A stretch of 64,000 bases of DNA from Saccharopolyspora aridisoli (GCF_004348445.1 NZ_SMKV01000008.1:62001-126000); one strand, 5' to 3'. Shown: positions 15,858 to 25,383, counted from the stretch's first letter. Notes: generated from the letters alone by a model not told the origin. Made by a program: numbers and translations.

Positions 15858-17114
15858 GTGACCGCTTTGGGCTACACCGCCCTGATCATCGCCGCGCTCC
15901 TGCTGGGCGCGGTCGGCGGATTCTTGGCAGCCGGAGGACCCCGGCCCTACCGCAAGTCCCAGCCGCAGGGCCCCACCGTCGCAGAGCTGCTCCAGCGCCA
16001 GGTGCACACCAGCACCAGCGGCGTCGTGCTGCTCAACCGCTTCGGCGACGTGGTGCTGCACAACCCGCGCGCGGTCGAGCTGGGCGTGATCCACGACTAC
16101 CGAGCCGACCCCCGGGCGCAGAAGGCCGCTGAACAGGCGCGCAAGACCGGGGAGACGGTGACCGTTGACCTCTGCCCGCTGGACGGTCGCGCCTCGCTGG
16201 CCGGACGCGGTCCGGCCGCAGTGATCGGCGACGTCCGCCCGCTCGGCGACGGCTTCACCGTCGTGGACGCCGCGGACCAGTCCGATTCGGTGCGCCTGGA
16301 GGCGACCCGGCGGGACTTCGTGGCCAACGTCAGCCACGAGCTCAAGACGCCGGTGGGCGCGCTGGCTCTGCTGGCCGAGGCCCTGCTGGACACCGCCGAA
16401 GACCCGGAGGAAGTCCGGCGCTTCTCCACCAAGATCCTGCACGAGTCGACGCGCCTCGGGACGCTCGTCTCCGAGCTGATCGCGCTGTCCCGCCTGCAGG
16501 GCGCGGAACGGCTGCCGGAGCTCCACTCGGTCGAGGTGGACGAGGTCGTCGAGGAGGCGCTGGGCCGCTCCCGACTGGCGGCCGAGTCCGCGGGCATCGA
16601 GATCGCGGTGGACGGGCCGTCCGGGTACCTGCTGGAAGGCGACCGGGCGCTGCTGGTCACCGCGCTGACCAACCTGATCACCAACGCGGTCAACTACTCG
16701 TCCCACGGGAGCCCGGTGTCGATCTCGCGCCGGCTGTCCGAGGACTTCGTCGAGATCGCGGTCACCGACCGCGGGATCGGGATCGAACCCGAACACCACG
16801 AAAGGGTGTTCGAGCGGTTCTTCCGGGTGGATCCCGCTCGCTCGCGGGCCACCGGCGGTACAGGTTTGGGGCTGGCCATCGTCAAGCACGTCGCCGCGAA
16901 CCACGGAGGCGAGGTGAAGCTGTGGAGCAGGCCGGGGACGGGCTCCACCTTCACCATCCGGGTGCCCAGGCACGGCACGGGCGGAGTCGACGGCGCGGGC
17001 GAAGTCGGAGGCGACGTGGCGACCACCGAACCGGATCGGGCGGCACCAGCCGCGCGGTCGATCACGGAAAGCGCGGACGGCGTGACAACCGTCGAAACGG
17101 GAGGAGTCCGGTGA
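15858..17114 (+). CDS. senX3: Phosphate-sensing histidine kinase SenX3 (PhoR-type)
   Basis: Membrane sensor kinase of the phosphate-starvation two-component system. 418 residues from GTG 15858. One N-terminal membrane segment (TALIIAALLLGAVGGFLAAG), a PAS-like domain (about 40-140), a HisKA domain with FVANVSHELKTP (phospho-His160), and a HATPase domain with the N-box NLITNAVNY, DRGIGIEP and TGLGLAIVKHV. The C-terminus is a poorly conserved extension. TACGAT ends 6 nt before the GTG, suggesting a leaderless mRNA. The stop overlaps the regX3 start. Confidence 0.93.
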   Translation: MTALGYTALIIAALLLGAVGGFLAAGGPRPYRKSQPQGPTVAELLQRQVHTSTSGVVLLNRFGDVVLHNPRAVELGVIHDYRADPRAQKAAEQARKTGETVTVDLCPLDGRASLAGRGPAAVIGDVRPLGDGFTVVDAADQSDSVRLEATRRDFVANVSHELKTPVGALALLAEALLDTAEDPEEVRRFSTKILHESTRLGTLVSELIALSRLQGAERLPELHSVEVDEVVEEALGRSRLAAESAGIEIAVDGPSGYLLEGDRALLVTALTNLITNAVNYSSHGSPVSISRRLSEDFVEIAVTDRGIGIEPEHHERVFERFFRVDPARSRATGGTGLGLAIVKHVAANHGGEVKLWSRPGTGSTFTIRVPRHGTGGVDGAGEVGGDVATTEPDRAAPAARSITESADGVTTVETGGVR

Positions 17115-17791
17115 CCAGAGTGTTGATCGTGGAGGACGAGGAGTCCTTCGCCGACCCACTTGCCTTCCTGCTCCGCAAGGAGGGCTTCACGGCCGCCGTC
17201 GCGACCAACGGCACCGATGCCCTGGACGAGTTCGACCGCAACGGTGCGGACATAGTGCTGCTGGACCTGATGCTGCCCGGGATGAGCGGCACCGACGTGT
17301 GCAAGCAGCTGCGGCAGCGCTCCGCGGTCCCGGTGATCATGGTGACCGCGCGCGACAGCGAGATCGACAAGGTCGTGGGACTGGAGCTGGGAGCCGACGA
17401 CTACGTCACCAAGCCCTACTCGGCGCGCGAGCTGATCGCCCGCGTGCGCGCCGTGCTGCGCCGCCGCGGTGAGGCCGAGGAGCTCCAACCGCAAGTCCTG
17501 GCGGCGGGCCCGGTTCGGCTGGACGTCGAGCGGCACGTGGTGACCGTCGAGGGTGAGGACGTGAGCCTTCCGCTCAAGGAGTTCGACCTCCTGGAGTACC
17601 TGCTGCGCAACGTCGGCCGGGTGCTGACCCGCGGTCAGCTCATCGACCGGGTGTGGGGAGCGGACTACGTCGGCGATACCAAGACCCTCGACGTGCACGT
17701 CAAGCGGCTTCGCTCCAAGGTCGAACCGGACCCCGCGGACCCGCGCTACCTGATCACCGTGCGTGGTCTTGGCTACAAGTTCGAGGCCTGA
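17111..17791 (+). CDS. regX3: Response regulator RegX3 (PhoP-type)
   Basis: OmpR-family activator of phosphate-starvation genes. 226 residues from GTG 17111, which overlaps the senX3 stop (GTGA), with GGGAGGAG just upstream. The receiver domain has the acidic pocket EDEE (8-11), phospho-acceptor Asp52 in LLDLMLPG, Thr in VTARD and Lys in YVTKPYS. The winged-helix domain contains LPLKEFDLLEYLLRN and TLDVHVKRLRSKVE, ending in TVRGLGYKFEA. Confidence 0.95.
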   Translation: MTRVLIVEDEESFADPLAFLLRKEGFTAAVATNGTDALDEFDRNGADIVLLDLMLPGMSGTDVCKQLRQRSAVPVIMVTARDSEIDKVVGLELGADDYVTKPYSARELIARVRAVLRRRGEAEELQPQVLAAGPVRLDVERHVVTVEGEDVSLPLKEFDLLEYLLRNVGRVLTRGQLIDRVWGADYVGDTKTLDVHVKRLRSKVEPDPADPRYLITVRGLGYKFEA

Positions 17792-17923
17792 GCCGGCCGG
17801 GTGTGCCCGGTCGCATTCCCGACGGGCTGCTGACCTGGTAGCGGGCGTGGCGGGAGTGTTCCGGACCGCAGTTTCCCGCCCACCTGCCGCCCCGGCGCAT
17901 GCGCAGCCGGTAATTTGTCGGTC

Positions 17924-19015
17924 ATGCGCCTAGGAGTCCTCGACGTCGGCTCCAACACCGTCCACCTGCTCGTGGTGGACGCGCACCGTGGTGCGCACCC
18001 GACCCCGATGACATCGGAGAAGACCGTGCTGCGGCTCGCCGAGCGGATCGGTGCGCACCACGGCCGGCTCTCCGACGACGACGCCGACGAACTGATCCGG
18101 ACGATCTCCGAAGCCCGGGACTCGGCCGTGGCGGCCGGCTGCGAGGAGCTGATGGCCTTCGCGACCTCGGCGATCCGCGACGCGGACAACGCGGTGGAGG
18201 TCCTGGACCGGCTGCGCGTCGAGACCGGGGTCGAACTGGAGGTGCTGCCGGGCGAGGACGAGGCCCGCTACACCTTCCTCGCGGCCCGCCGCTGGTACGG
18301 CTGGTCGGCGGGCAACCTGCTGCTGCTCGACATCGGTGGTGGTTCGCTGGAGATGGCGCTGGGCATCGACGAGCAGCCGGACCTGGCGGTCTCGCTACCG
18401 CTGGGCGCGGGCCGGATGAGCCGCACGATGCTCAAGGACCCGCCGAAGCAGGACGAGATCAAGAAGGCGCGGGATTGGTTGGAGGGCCAGCTGGCGCCCA
18501 CCGCCAAGAAGTTCCGCAAGCTGGCCCGGCCGGACCGGGTGGTGGCGTCGTCGAAGACGTTCCGCTCGCTGGCCCGGCTGACCGGTGCGGCGCCGTCCTC
18601 GGCGGGGCAGCGCGTGTCGCGCACGCTGACCGACACGGGCCTGCGGCAGCTCTTGGCGTTCATCACACGCATGTCCGCCAGCGACCTGGCCGCGCTCGAC
18701 GGTGTGAGCGCCGCGCGGTCGCACCAGCTCGTCGGAGGTGCGCTGGTCGCCGAGTCCGCGATGAAGGCGCTGGGAGTCACCGAACTCGAGATTTGCCCGT
18801 GGGCCCTGCGCGAGGGAGTCATCCTTCGGCGGCTGGACCACACCAACGGAGATAGTCACACTGCGTTCAGGAGCGGCGTTCCGGTGCGTGCGGGGGGCAC
18901 GGACGGGCTCGTGCCGGCGCAGGAGAATGCGTCCGGCCCGACACGGGATGGAACCGAGGCACCGGTGGACGGAACTGGACTGCGAACGCGGCACGGGGCA
19001 CGGTGGGAACGATGA
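17924..19015 (+). CDS. Ppx/GppA-family exopolyphosphatase (Rv0496-like)
   Basis: Hydrolyses polyphosphate or pppGpp. 363 residues from ATG 17924; TAATTT ends 7 nt upstream. ASKHA-fold motifs are present: phosphate 1 at VLDVGSNTVHLLVVD (near the start), FATSAIRDADN, and phosphate 2 at LLLDIGGGSLEMALG. The C-terminal 50 residues are low-complexity. Placement beside the phosphate regulators senX3-regX3 suits a polyphosphate role. The next gene starts inside its stop codon (ATGA). Confidence 0.9.
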   Translation: MRLGVLDVGSNTVHLLVVDAHRGAHPTPMTSEKTVLRLAERIGAHHGRLSDDDADELIRTISEARDSAVAAGCEELMAFATSAIRDADNAVEVLDRLRVETGVELEVLPGEDEARYTFLAARRWYGWSAGNLLLLDIGGGSLEMALGIDEQPDLAVSLPLGAGRMSRTMLKDPPKQDEIKKARDWLEGQLAPTAKKFRKLARPDRVVASSKTFRSLARLTGAAPSSAGQRVSRTLTDTGLRQLLAFITRMSASDLAALDGVSAARSHQLVGGALVAESAMKALGVTELEICPWALREGVILRRLDHTNGDSHTAFRSGVPVRAGGTDGLVPAQENASGPTRDGTEAPVDGTGLRTRHGARWER

Positions 19016-20166
19016 GTCGGGACAGCGGGGCGGACCAGCCCACCCAGCGCACCGTTGCAGAGCTGCTCGCCGAGTACGGCGGCAGCTCGGAGAAGGGCTC
19101 CCGGCGCCGGCGCAGGAAGGCCGAGGACCCGACCGAGACGGCGCCTCAGGAGATCATCAACCGGGTGCTGTCCGACAGCGGCAAGATGCGCCCGGTCAAG
19201 CCGGACGAGGAGCCGCCGAGCAGCCGCAGGCAGGCAGGGCCGGCCGCCGCCCCGCCCCACGCGGCTCCGGCGAGCCAGCCGCCCGCTCAGCCTCCGGCAG
19301 CCCAACCCCCGGCGACACCACCAGCTCAGCCCCCCACGGCCCAAGCTCCGGCCGCTCAGCCTCCGGCCGCTCAACCCCCGGCGAAGCCGCCGCAGGCCGC
19401 CGGGCCGGTGTCGCCGCCCAGCGCGCCGCCCGCGCGCCCCGCGGCCGAACCGCCGGCGGAGTCGGGCCCGAAGCCCGGCAGCGCCGGTTACTGGGCGCAG
19501 CGCTTCGGGAGCCCGGGCAGTGCCGCCTCGACCCCGTTGACGCCCTCCGCGCCCAGCAGCGACGCCGAGGCGACCATCCGGCAGCCGGCGCTGCCGACAC
19601 CGCCCGCTCGGCCGGGGCCGCCGATGGCGCCGGCCGGTCCGCCGCAGCTGCCGGAGAACTTCACCGAGCAGCTGCCGCGCATAGACGGCGGTGCTGATCA
19701 GTCGTACGCGGCGCAGGCCGAGCCCCACGCCGATCCGTACGACTACGAGCCCTTCGACGACTCCGAGCAGAGCTACTCCGGTGCCTACGAGCAGCCCTAC
19801 GACGAGGACTACGACCAGTCCTACGACGAGGACTACGACAGCTCCGCTCCCGCCGGGCTGAACGATGACTACGACCCCGACGAGGAGGCCGACCGGCCGC
19901 CGTCGGCGGGCAAGGAGTGGGGCACGCTCGCCCTGCAGGGCGTCCTCGGCCTGGTCGGCGGCGGTGCTGTGTGGGTGGGTTTCCGCTGGTTGTGGATCAA
20001 CGCGACCATCGCCGCGTTCGGCGCGGCACTGGTGTTCACCGGCCTTTTGGTGCTCGTTGCGTGGAAGTTCTTCCGCACCAACGATCTGCAGACCATCCTG
20101 CTCTCGGTGCTGGTCGGCCTGTTCTGCACGGTGTCTCCGGCCGCACTGCTGTTGATCAATCAGTGA
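19012..20166 (+). CDS. Pro/Ala-rich membrane protein (Rv0497-like)
   Basis: 384 residues from ATG 19012. A basic segment (KGSRRRRRKAED) precedes a long disordered stretch rich in AQPPA-type repeats (about 80-150), then an acidic Tyr/Asp repeat region (YDEDYDQSYDEDYDSS, about 250-290), and two C-terminal membrane helices. The N-terminal motif QRTVAELLAEYG is conserved in the family. The long cytoplasmic tail looks like a phosphorylation or protein-interaction platform; function is unknown. Coupled to the Ppx gene. Confidence 0.8.
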   Translation: MSRDSGADQPTQRTVAELLAEYGGSSEKGSRRRRRKAEDPTETAPQEIINRVLSDSGKMRPVKPDEEPPSSRRQAGPAAAPPHAAPASQPPAQPPAAQPPATPPAQPPTAQAPAAQPPAAQPPAKPPQAAGPVSPPSAPPARPAAEPPAESGPKPGSAGYWAQRFGSPGSAASTPLTPSAPSSDAEATIRQPALPTPPARPGPPMAPAGPPQLPENFTEQLPRIDGGADQSYAAQAEPHADPYDYEPFDDSEQSYSGAYEQPYDEDYDQSYDEDYDSSAPAGLNDDYDPDEEADRPPSAGKEWGTLALQGVLGLVGGGAVWVGFRWLWINATIAAFGAALVFTGLLVLVAWKFFRTNDLQTILLSVLVGLFCTVSPAALLLINQ

Positions 20167-20271
20167 GAGGTTGTCGGTGTTGGCTCGGACAGGTGACCGC
20201 CGGGCGGTGCGAGGCCGGACGACCCACCGCCGCGCAACCTCACCAGGGCCGTGGGTCATGCTTGGTTCGAG

Positions 20272-21135
20272 ATGACGGGACAACCTTCGCGGCTTGAGCG
20301 CCAGGACACCCCCGGGCGGATTCCGGTGGGGCTGTCCAGCGCCTCGGTGTGGCCGCAGCCTGCTCGCGCGGCGTTCGAGATGTCCTCCGACCTCGGTTTC
20401 GACGGGGTCGAGGTGATGGTCTGGGCCGATGCGGTCAGCCAGGACGTCGACGCGCTGAGCCGGTTGTCGCAGCAGCACGGGGTGCCGGTGCTCGCGGTGC
20501 ACGCGCCCTGCCTGCTGATCACCCAGCGGGTCTGGTCGCCGGAGCCCGAGGAGCGCCTGCGCAAGGCCGTGGTGGTGGCCGGCGAGCTGGGCGCTTCGAC
20601 GGTCGTGGTGCACCCGCCGTTCCGCTGGCAGCGCCGCTACGCCGACGCGTTCCCGGAGCTGGTCGAGGAGCTGGAGGAGACCAGCGGCCTCAAGATCGCG
20701 GTGGAGAACATGTTCCCGCTGCGCCCGCCGAACACGCTCAACCGGCTCCGCAGCGGTCGGACCAACGGCGGGCTCTCGGCGTTCAAGCCCTCGCCGGACC
20801 CCACTGACGTGGGCTTCCGCAACTACACGCTGGACCTCTCGCACTCGGCCGCGGCGCACGTGGACGCCATCGAACTGCTCAAGCGGATGCGCGACGGCCT
20901 CGCGCACGTGCACCTCGCCGACGGCACCGGCGCTTCCCGCGACGAGCACCTGCTCCCCGGCCAGGGGAGCCAGCCGTGCGCGGAGGTCTGCGAGGCGCTG
21001 GCGGCTGACGGCTTCGACGGTTCGGTGGTGCTGGAGGTCAACACCCGCAAGGCGCGGAATCCCCAGCAACGAGCGGAAATACTCGCCGAAGCGCTGCTGT
21101 TCGCCCGTCTGCACCTGGAACCGCTGGGAGCTTAG
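20272..21135 (+). CDS. Sugar phosphate isomerase/epimerase, TIM barrel (Rv0498-like)
   Basis: 287 residues from ATG 20272; a GTG at 20251 is an in-frame alternative. AP-endonuclease-2-like TIM barrel: GLSSASVWP, DLGFDGVEVMVWAD, VHAPCLLIT, STVVVHPPFRWQ, IAVENMFPL, LDLSHSAAAHVD, HVHLADGTGAS and VVLEVNT. The spaced His, Glu and Asp residues fit a divalent metal site. The substrate is unknown. It follows the membrane protein gene in the same order as mycobacteria (recalled). Confidence 0.82.
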   Translation: MTGQPSRLERQDTPGRIPVGLSSASVWPQPARAAFEMSSDLGFDGVEVMVWADAVSQDVDALSRLSQQHGVPVLAVHAPCLLITQRVWSPEPEERLRKAVVVAGELGASTVVVHPPFRWQRRYADAFPELVEELEETSGLKIAVENMFPLRPPNTLNRLRSGRTNGGLSAFKPSPDPTDVGFRNYTLDLSHSAAAHVDAIELLKRMRDGLAHVHLADGTGASRDEHLLPGQGSQPCAEVCEALAADGFDGSVVLEVNTRKARNPQQRAEILAEALLFARLHLEPLGA

Positions 21136-21236
21136 GGCCGCTAACCGATACCTGATGATCAACTTCGGTGGAGGTCATTAGAATCTTCGACCATGAACTC
21201 GTTGCGCGTAGTGGGCGTTCGACCGGTGGATCGCAC

Positions 21237-22022
21237 GTGACCGAGGTCCAGGATCCGTTCTCCGCGGCCACTTCGGTGCGTTCGCTCGGCGACGGCAGTT
21301 ACGTCGCGAACCTCCACCCGGACTGGGCTGTCGGTGACAACCCGCACGGCGGGTACCTACTGGCACTGCTCACCAGAGCCGTCAGCGACGGCAGCGGGCT
21401 CGAACCGCTGTCGATCAGCGCGCAGTACCTGCGCCCGCCGCGGGTCGGGCCGGTGATGATCCGGTTGCAGGCGCTCAAGACCGGCAAGACCGTCACGGTG
21501 GTGCGCGCGGCGCTGGAGCAGCGCGGCCAGGTGTGCGTTGACGCGACGGTCACCGCGGGACGGATGCCCGCGGCCGAGCCGGAGTGGTCTGATCTGCCGT
21601 CCATGCCGGTCAACCCGCCGACGGACGCCATCGACCTCAGCCAGTCCACGAGGTTCTTCCACCTCGCGGAGGTCTGCGACATGCGGCTGGACCCGAACAC
21701 GGCCGAGTTCCTCAACGGCGGCACCGGTGAGCCGCGCTACCGGATGTGGGTCAGGCCGCGCGAGGGCCAGCCAGATCTGCTGTTCGGCCTGGTCGCGGGG
21801 GATCTCACGGTCCCGGTCACGCTCAACATGGGCCGCTTCGGCTGGGCACCGACGGTGCAGCTGACCGCCTACCTGCGCGCCCACCCGGCCAACGGGTGGC
21901 TGCGCATGCTGGTCGACTGCCGTGCCGTGCACGGCCAGTGGTTCGACGAGGACGTCCAGGTCATCGACTCGGTCGGCCGCCTCATCTGCCAGGCCCGCCA
22001 GCTCGCCCTGTCCCCCTCCTGA
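21237..22022 (+). CDS. Acyl-CoA thioesterase, tandem hotdog (Rv0499-like)
   Basis: 261 residues from GTG 21237, with GGTGGAT just upstream; the frame extends to 21168 without a better start. It has the TesB-like double hotdog pattern: WAVGDNPHGGYLLALLTRA, with the HGGYL helix start, then LSISAQYLRPPRVGP, and in the second half a matching hotdog ending QVIDSVGRLICQARQLAL. It hydrolyses fatty acyl-CoA. It is convergent with the acyl-CoA synthetase gene. Confidence 0.82.
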   Translation: MTEVQDPFSAATSVRSLGDGSYVANLHPDWAVGDNPHGGYLLALLTRAVSDGSGLEPLSISAQYLRPPRVGPVMIRLQALKTGKTVTVVRAALEQRGQVCVDATVTAGRMPAAEPEWSDLPSMPVNPPTDAIDLSQSTRFFHLAEVCDMRLDPNTAEFLNGGTGEPRYRMWVRPREGQPDLLFGLVAGDLTVPVTLNMGRFGWAPTVQLTAYLRAHPANGWLRMLVDCRAVHGQWFDEDVQVIDSVGRLICQARQLALSPS

Positions 22023-22027
22023 TGCGG

Positions 22028-22067
22028 GGCGAGGGCGGGCACGTCCGGATCTCGTCCCGCCCTCGCC
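22028..22067. terminator. Bidirectional terminator between two convergent genes
   Basis: A 12-bp perfect stem (GGCGAGGGCGGG with CCCGCCCTCGCC) with a 16-nt loop fills the gap between the stop codons of the thioesterase (22022) and acyl-CoA synthetase (22075) genes. Confidence 0.65.
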
Positions 22068-22074
22068 GCCCCGA

Positions 22075-23703
22075 TCAGGTGAGGTGGATGACGTCGAGAT
22101 CGCCTTCGGAATGCTGCTTGCGGAGGCGCTTCTTGTCGAACTTGCCGACGCTGGTCTTCGGCGCCTCGGTGATGAACGTCCAGTACTCGGGCAGCTGCCA
22201 GCGCGCGACCGAACCGGACAGGAACTCGCGGAGGCCCGCCGCGTCGGCGGTCTCGCCCTCGCGCAGCACCACCGCCACCAGCGGGCGTTCCGACCACTTC
22301 TCGTCCGGAACTCCGATGACCATCGCCTCGGCCACCGCGGGGTGCGCCATGACCTGGTTCTCCAGCTCCACCGAGGAGATCCACTCACCGCCGGACTTGA
22401 TGACGTCCTTGGCCCGGTCGGTCAGGTGCAGGAAGCCCTCGGGCGTCAGGTAGCCGACGTCGCCGGTGCGCAGCCAGCCGTCGTGGAACTTCTCCGGATC
22501 GTCGTCGCCGTAGTACGCCTCGGCGACCCACGGGCCGCGAACCTCCAGCTCGCCGATGCTCAGGCCGTCCCACTGCAGGATCCGGCCGTCGTCGTCGACC
22601 AGCCTCGCCTCCACCGAGGCGGGCAGCCGTCCCTGGCTCACGCGGTAGGGCCACTCGTCCTCGCCGGTCACTCCAGCGGGCGGCCGTGCGAGGCTGCCCA
22701 GCGGCGAGGTCTCGGTCATGCCCCAGGCGTGCACGACCGTGATGCCGTAGTCCTCCTGGAAGGTCCGCATCATCGTCGGCGGACACGCCGAACCGCCGAT
22801 CACGACCTCGCGCAGCGAGGAGATGTCGTGGGGTTCCTTCGCCAGCTCCGCGAGCACGCCCTGCCAGATCGTCGGCACCGCCGCGGCCATCGTCGGGCGC
22901 TCGGCGGTCATCATCGCCACCAGCGGTTCGGGCTGCAGGAAACGGTCCGGCATGATCAGCGAGGCACCGACCATGAACGCCCCGTAGGGCAGGCCCCACG
23001 ACATCGCGTGGAACATCGGCACCACCGCGAGGCCCCGGTCGCCCTGCTCGAGGGCCATGCCGTCGGTCATGCACACCTGCATCGAGTGCAGGTAGATGGA
23101 GCGGTGCGAGTAGACGACGCCCTTGGGGTTGGCGGTGGTCCCGGACGTGTAGCACATAGCCGCGGCGGAGCGCTCGTCCAGCTCGGGCCAGTCGAACTCC
23201 TCCGGCTGCCCGGCCAGCAGATCCGCGTAGCCGTGCACCTCGACGCCCGCGGGCGCCTCCAAGGCGCTCGCGTCACCGCCCACCACGACCGCGTGCCGGA
23301 CGGTCTTCATCTCGGGCAGCAGCTTGGCGAACAGCGGCAGCAGGGTGTGGTCGACCAGCACCACGTGGTCCTCGGCGTGGTTGGCGACGTAGACCAGCTG
23401 CTCGGGGAACAGGCGGATGTTGAGGGTGTGCAGCACCGCGCCCATGGACGGCACCGCGAGGTAGGCGGTCAGGTGCTCGGCGTTGTTCCACATGAACGTG
23501 CCGACGCGCTGGTCGCCGGTGACGCCGAGTCCGCGCAGCGCGTGCGCCAGCCGCGCGGCTTCCCGGCCGATCTCGGCGTACCCGCTGCGCCGGGACTCGG
23601 CGCCGGTCCAGGTCACGACCTCGGCGGTGGCACCGTGCGGGCCTGTGCCCTGCCGCATGATCCGGGCGATCGAGAGGGGGCCGTCGTTCATCGTGCTCAA
23701 CAT
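22075..23703 (-). CDS. Long-chain fatty-acid--CoA ligase (FadD type)
   Basis: Activates fatty acids to acyl-CoA through acyl-AMP. 542 residues from ATG 23703, with GGAGGAG eight bases upstream. AMP-binding motifs: the P-loop YTSGTTANPKGVVYSHRS, HAWGMTETSPLG, the DGWLRTGDVGYL motif, and DRAKDVIKSGGEWISSVELE with the conserved Lys near the end (APKTSVGKFDKKRLR). The opposite-strand thioesterase suggests a small acyl-CoA module. It is read on the strand opposite to most neighbours. Confidence 0.9.
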   Translation of the reverse strand: MLSTMNDGPLSIARIMRQGTGPHGATAEVVTWTGAESRRSGYAEIGREAARLAHALRGLGVTGDQRVGTFMWNNAEHLTAYLAVPSMGAVLHTLNIRLFPEQLVYVANHAEDHVVLVDHTLLPLFAKLLPEMKTVRHAVVVGGDASALEAPAGVEVHGYADLLAGQPEEFDWPELDERSAAAMCYTSGTTANPKGVVYSHRSIYLHSMQVCMTDGMALEQGDRGLAVVPMFHAMSWGLPYGAFMVGASLIMPDRFLQPEPLVAMMTAERPTMAAAVPTIWQGVLAELAKEPHDISSLREVVIGGSACPPTMMRTFQEDYGITVVHAWGMTETSPLGSLARPPAGVTGEDEWPYRVSQGRLPASVEARLVDDDGRILQWDGLSIGELEVRGPWVAEAYYGDDDPEKFHDGWLRTGDVGYLTPEGFLHLTDRAKDVIKSGGEWISSVELENQVMAHPAVAEAMVIGVPDEKWSERPLVAVVLREGETADAAGLREFLSGSVARWQLPEYWTFITEAPKTSVGKFDKKRLRKQHSEGDLDVIHLT

Positions 23704-23844
23704 GGTCGAAGCTCCTCCGCTGTGGGGGTCGCGTGGTGGCGGCGGGGTGAAAGACCTTCAGAATTGTGGTGCGGAACACGGTAGCCGCAGGTGCGGGCCA
23801 ACGGGAGGGGTCGACACGCAGCGTGGTCTGGCACCCTGAGCCTC

Positions 23845-24660
23845 ATGACGACCATCGCCGTGCTCGGAGCCGGAAAGATCGGAGAAGCCCTGCTCTCGGG
23901 CCTGATCAAAGCCGGACGAGCGCCGTCCGACCTGCTGTTCACCGAGCGCTTCCCGACCCGTGCCGAGGAGCTGACCAAGACCTACGGCATCTCGCACGTG
24001 GACGTGCCCACGGCGGTGGAGCGCGCGGACGTGATCGTGGTGGCGGTCAAGCCGCAGGACATCGAGCCGCTGCTGGACGAGATGGCGCCGAAGGTCCCGG
24101 GCGGCAAGCTGGTCGTGTCGCTGTGCGCCGGCCTGCCGACGAAGCTGTTCGAGCGCCGGCTGCCGGAGGGCACGGCGGTCGTCCGGGTCATGCCGAACAC
24201 CCCGATGCTGGTTGGCGAGGCCATGGCCGCCATCTCCGGTGGCGCGCACGCCGCGGACCGGGACTTGGACCTGGTCGAGGAGCTGCTGGGCAGCGTCGGC
24301 AAGGTCGCGAGGGTTCCGGAGGGCCAGCAGGACGCGGTCACCGCGCTGTCGGGTTCCGGTCCGGCGTACTTCTTCTACCTGGTCGAGGCCATGATCGACG
24401 CTGGGATCCTGCTGGGCATCCCGCGGGCCACGGCCGCAGACCTCATCGTCCAGTCCGCGGTCGGCGCAGCGGCCATGCTCCGCGAGGGCGGCGGACACCC
24501 GGTCATGCTCCGCGAAGCGGTCACCTCCCCGGCGGGCACCACCATCGCCGGCATCCGCGAGCTGGAGAAGCACGGAGTCCGAGCAGCCCTCATCGACGCC
24601 ATCGAAGCAGCCCGGGACCGCTCGGTCGAACTCGGCCGAGCCCACGAAGAGGACGACTGA
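23845..24660 (+). CDS. proC: Pyrroline-5-carboxylate reductase
   Basis: Last step of proline synthesis, with NAD(P)H. 271 residues from ATG 23845. The Rossmann motif is IAVLGAGKIGEALLSGL; VVVAVKPQDI and VRVMPNTPMLVGEAM follow, then the signature ALSGSGPAYFFYLVEAMIDA and LREAVTSPAGTTIAGIRELE (C-terminal signature). Upstream the AMP-ligase gene is divergent; downstream an inverted copy of the dispersed repeat follows at 24674. Confidence 0.96.
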   Translation: MTTIAVLGAGKIGEALLSGLIKAGRAPSDLLFTERFPTRAEELTKTYGISHVDVPTAVERADVIVVAVKPQDIEPLLDEMAPKVPGGKLVVSLCAGLPTKLFERRLPEGTAVVRVMPNTPMLVGEAMAAISGGAHAADRDLDLVEELLGSVGKVARVPEGQQDAVTALSGSGPAYFFYLVEAMIDAGILLGIPRATAADLIVQSAVGAAAMLREGGGHPVMLREAVTSPAGTTIAGIRELEKHGVRAALIDAIEAARDRSVELGRAHEEDD

Positions 24661-24673
24661 GCACAGCCGGGCC

Positions 24674-24795
24674 GCGTCAGGCAACCGGCGAGCCGATTCT
24701 CTCCGCGCCCCAACCCCCGCAGCTTGCCGCCGCGGGTCTTCAGCGGCGTCGTGGCGAGTGCACCGCGACGCCGCGCTCAGGTACTCGAGGATCGG
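24674..24795 (-). repeat. Dispersed 3'-flanking repeat, inverted copy after proC
   Basis: The reverse complement of the 49030-49208 copy aligns along its length: CGTCAGGCAACCGGCGA, GCCGCCGCGGGTCTTC, GTCGTGGCGAG, GACGCCGCGC and TACTCGAG. It starts 13 bp after the proC stop. The rest of the gap to 24978 shows no gene; it probably holds the promoter of the excisionase-like gene. Confidence 0.75.
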
Positions 24796-24977
24796 CGCGC
24801 GGAGTCCACCAAGCCGATCGAGCCCGGCCACCGCACCGCCACGAAAGGCGACCAACGAGCAAAAAGTCAACTCAACAATTGTCGTGTGTCCCGTTAGTCT
24901 CGGTGGAGCACGTGCGTGAGGTTTCCGGCGGGCGGGGAAGCCGCCGGGGGCGACACGTGTGGAGGGCACGGTGAAGC

Positions 24978-25202
24978 ATGTCTGCGAACTCCGAACCCGG
25001 TCGCCAGGCACCGCCGAGCATGGGCCAGGTGCGGTTCCTCACCGTCGCCGAGGTGGCCAAGCTGATGCGGGTGTCGAAGATGACGGTGTACCGGCTCGTG
25101 CACGCAGGCGAGCTGCCCGCCGCCAGGGTGGGCCGCTCGTTCCGCGTCGCCGAGAAGGACGTCCACGCCTACCTCGAACACGCCTACTACGACGCGGGTT
25201 GA
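24978..25202 (+). CDS. MerR-like excisionase-family DNA-binding protein (Rv0500A/BdtA-like)
   Basis: 74 residues from ATG 24978. Helix-turn-helix pattern VRFLTVAEVAKLMRVSKM followed by TVYRLVHAGELPAARVGRSFRV, the winged-helix type seen in excisionase and BldC-like small regulators. The placement between proC and the bS22 gene is conserved in actinobacteria (recalled). It is not a phage excisionase: no integrase or attachment site is near. It is followed by a hairpin. Confidence 0.88.
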   Translation: MSANSEPGRQAPPSMGQVRFLTVAEVAKLMRVSKMTVYRLVHAGELPAARVGRSFRVAEKDVHAYLEHAYYDAG

Positions 25203-25214
25203 GCCGCTCGCGAA

Positions 25215-25244
25215 GATCACCCCCAGGCGCGCCCGGGGGTGATC
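25215..25244 (+). terminator. Terminator after the excisionase-like gene
   Basis: GATCACCCCC and GGGGGTGATC form a perfect 10-bp stem with a 10-nt loop, 13 bp after the stop codon. Confidence 0.6.
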
Positions 25245-25383
25245 GAACCCTGCTTGCCGGACCACGGCGGCAGGCCCGAGACCAGGGCGGGTAAAGTTTT
25301 GGGTTGGTCGTGCCTGATGCGCTCCTGGCAGCTGCTCCGGCACGGAAGACGTTCGAACCGCCGTCAAGAGTGAAGGAGTCCGC

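Noticed and set aside
19255-19420. Proline-rich frames antisense to the membrane protein at 19012
   Set aside because: They mirror the AQPPA repeat on the opposite strand and lack ribosome sites.
24978-25202. Excisionase-like protein taken as a sign of a prophage or integrative element
   Set aside because: No integrase, attachment site or phage genes are near; the protein and its position next to bS22 are conserved chromosomal features.
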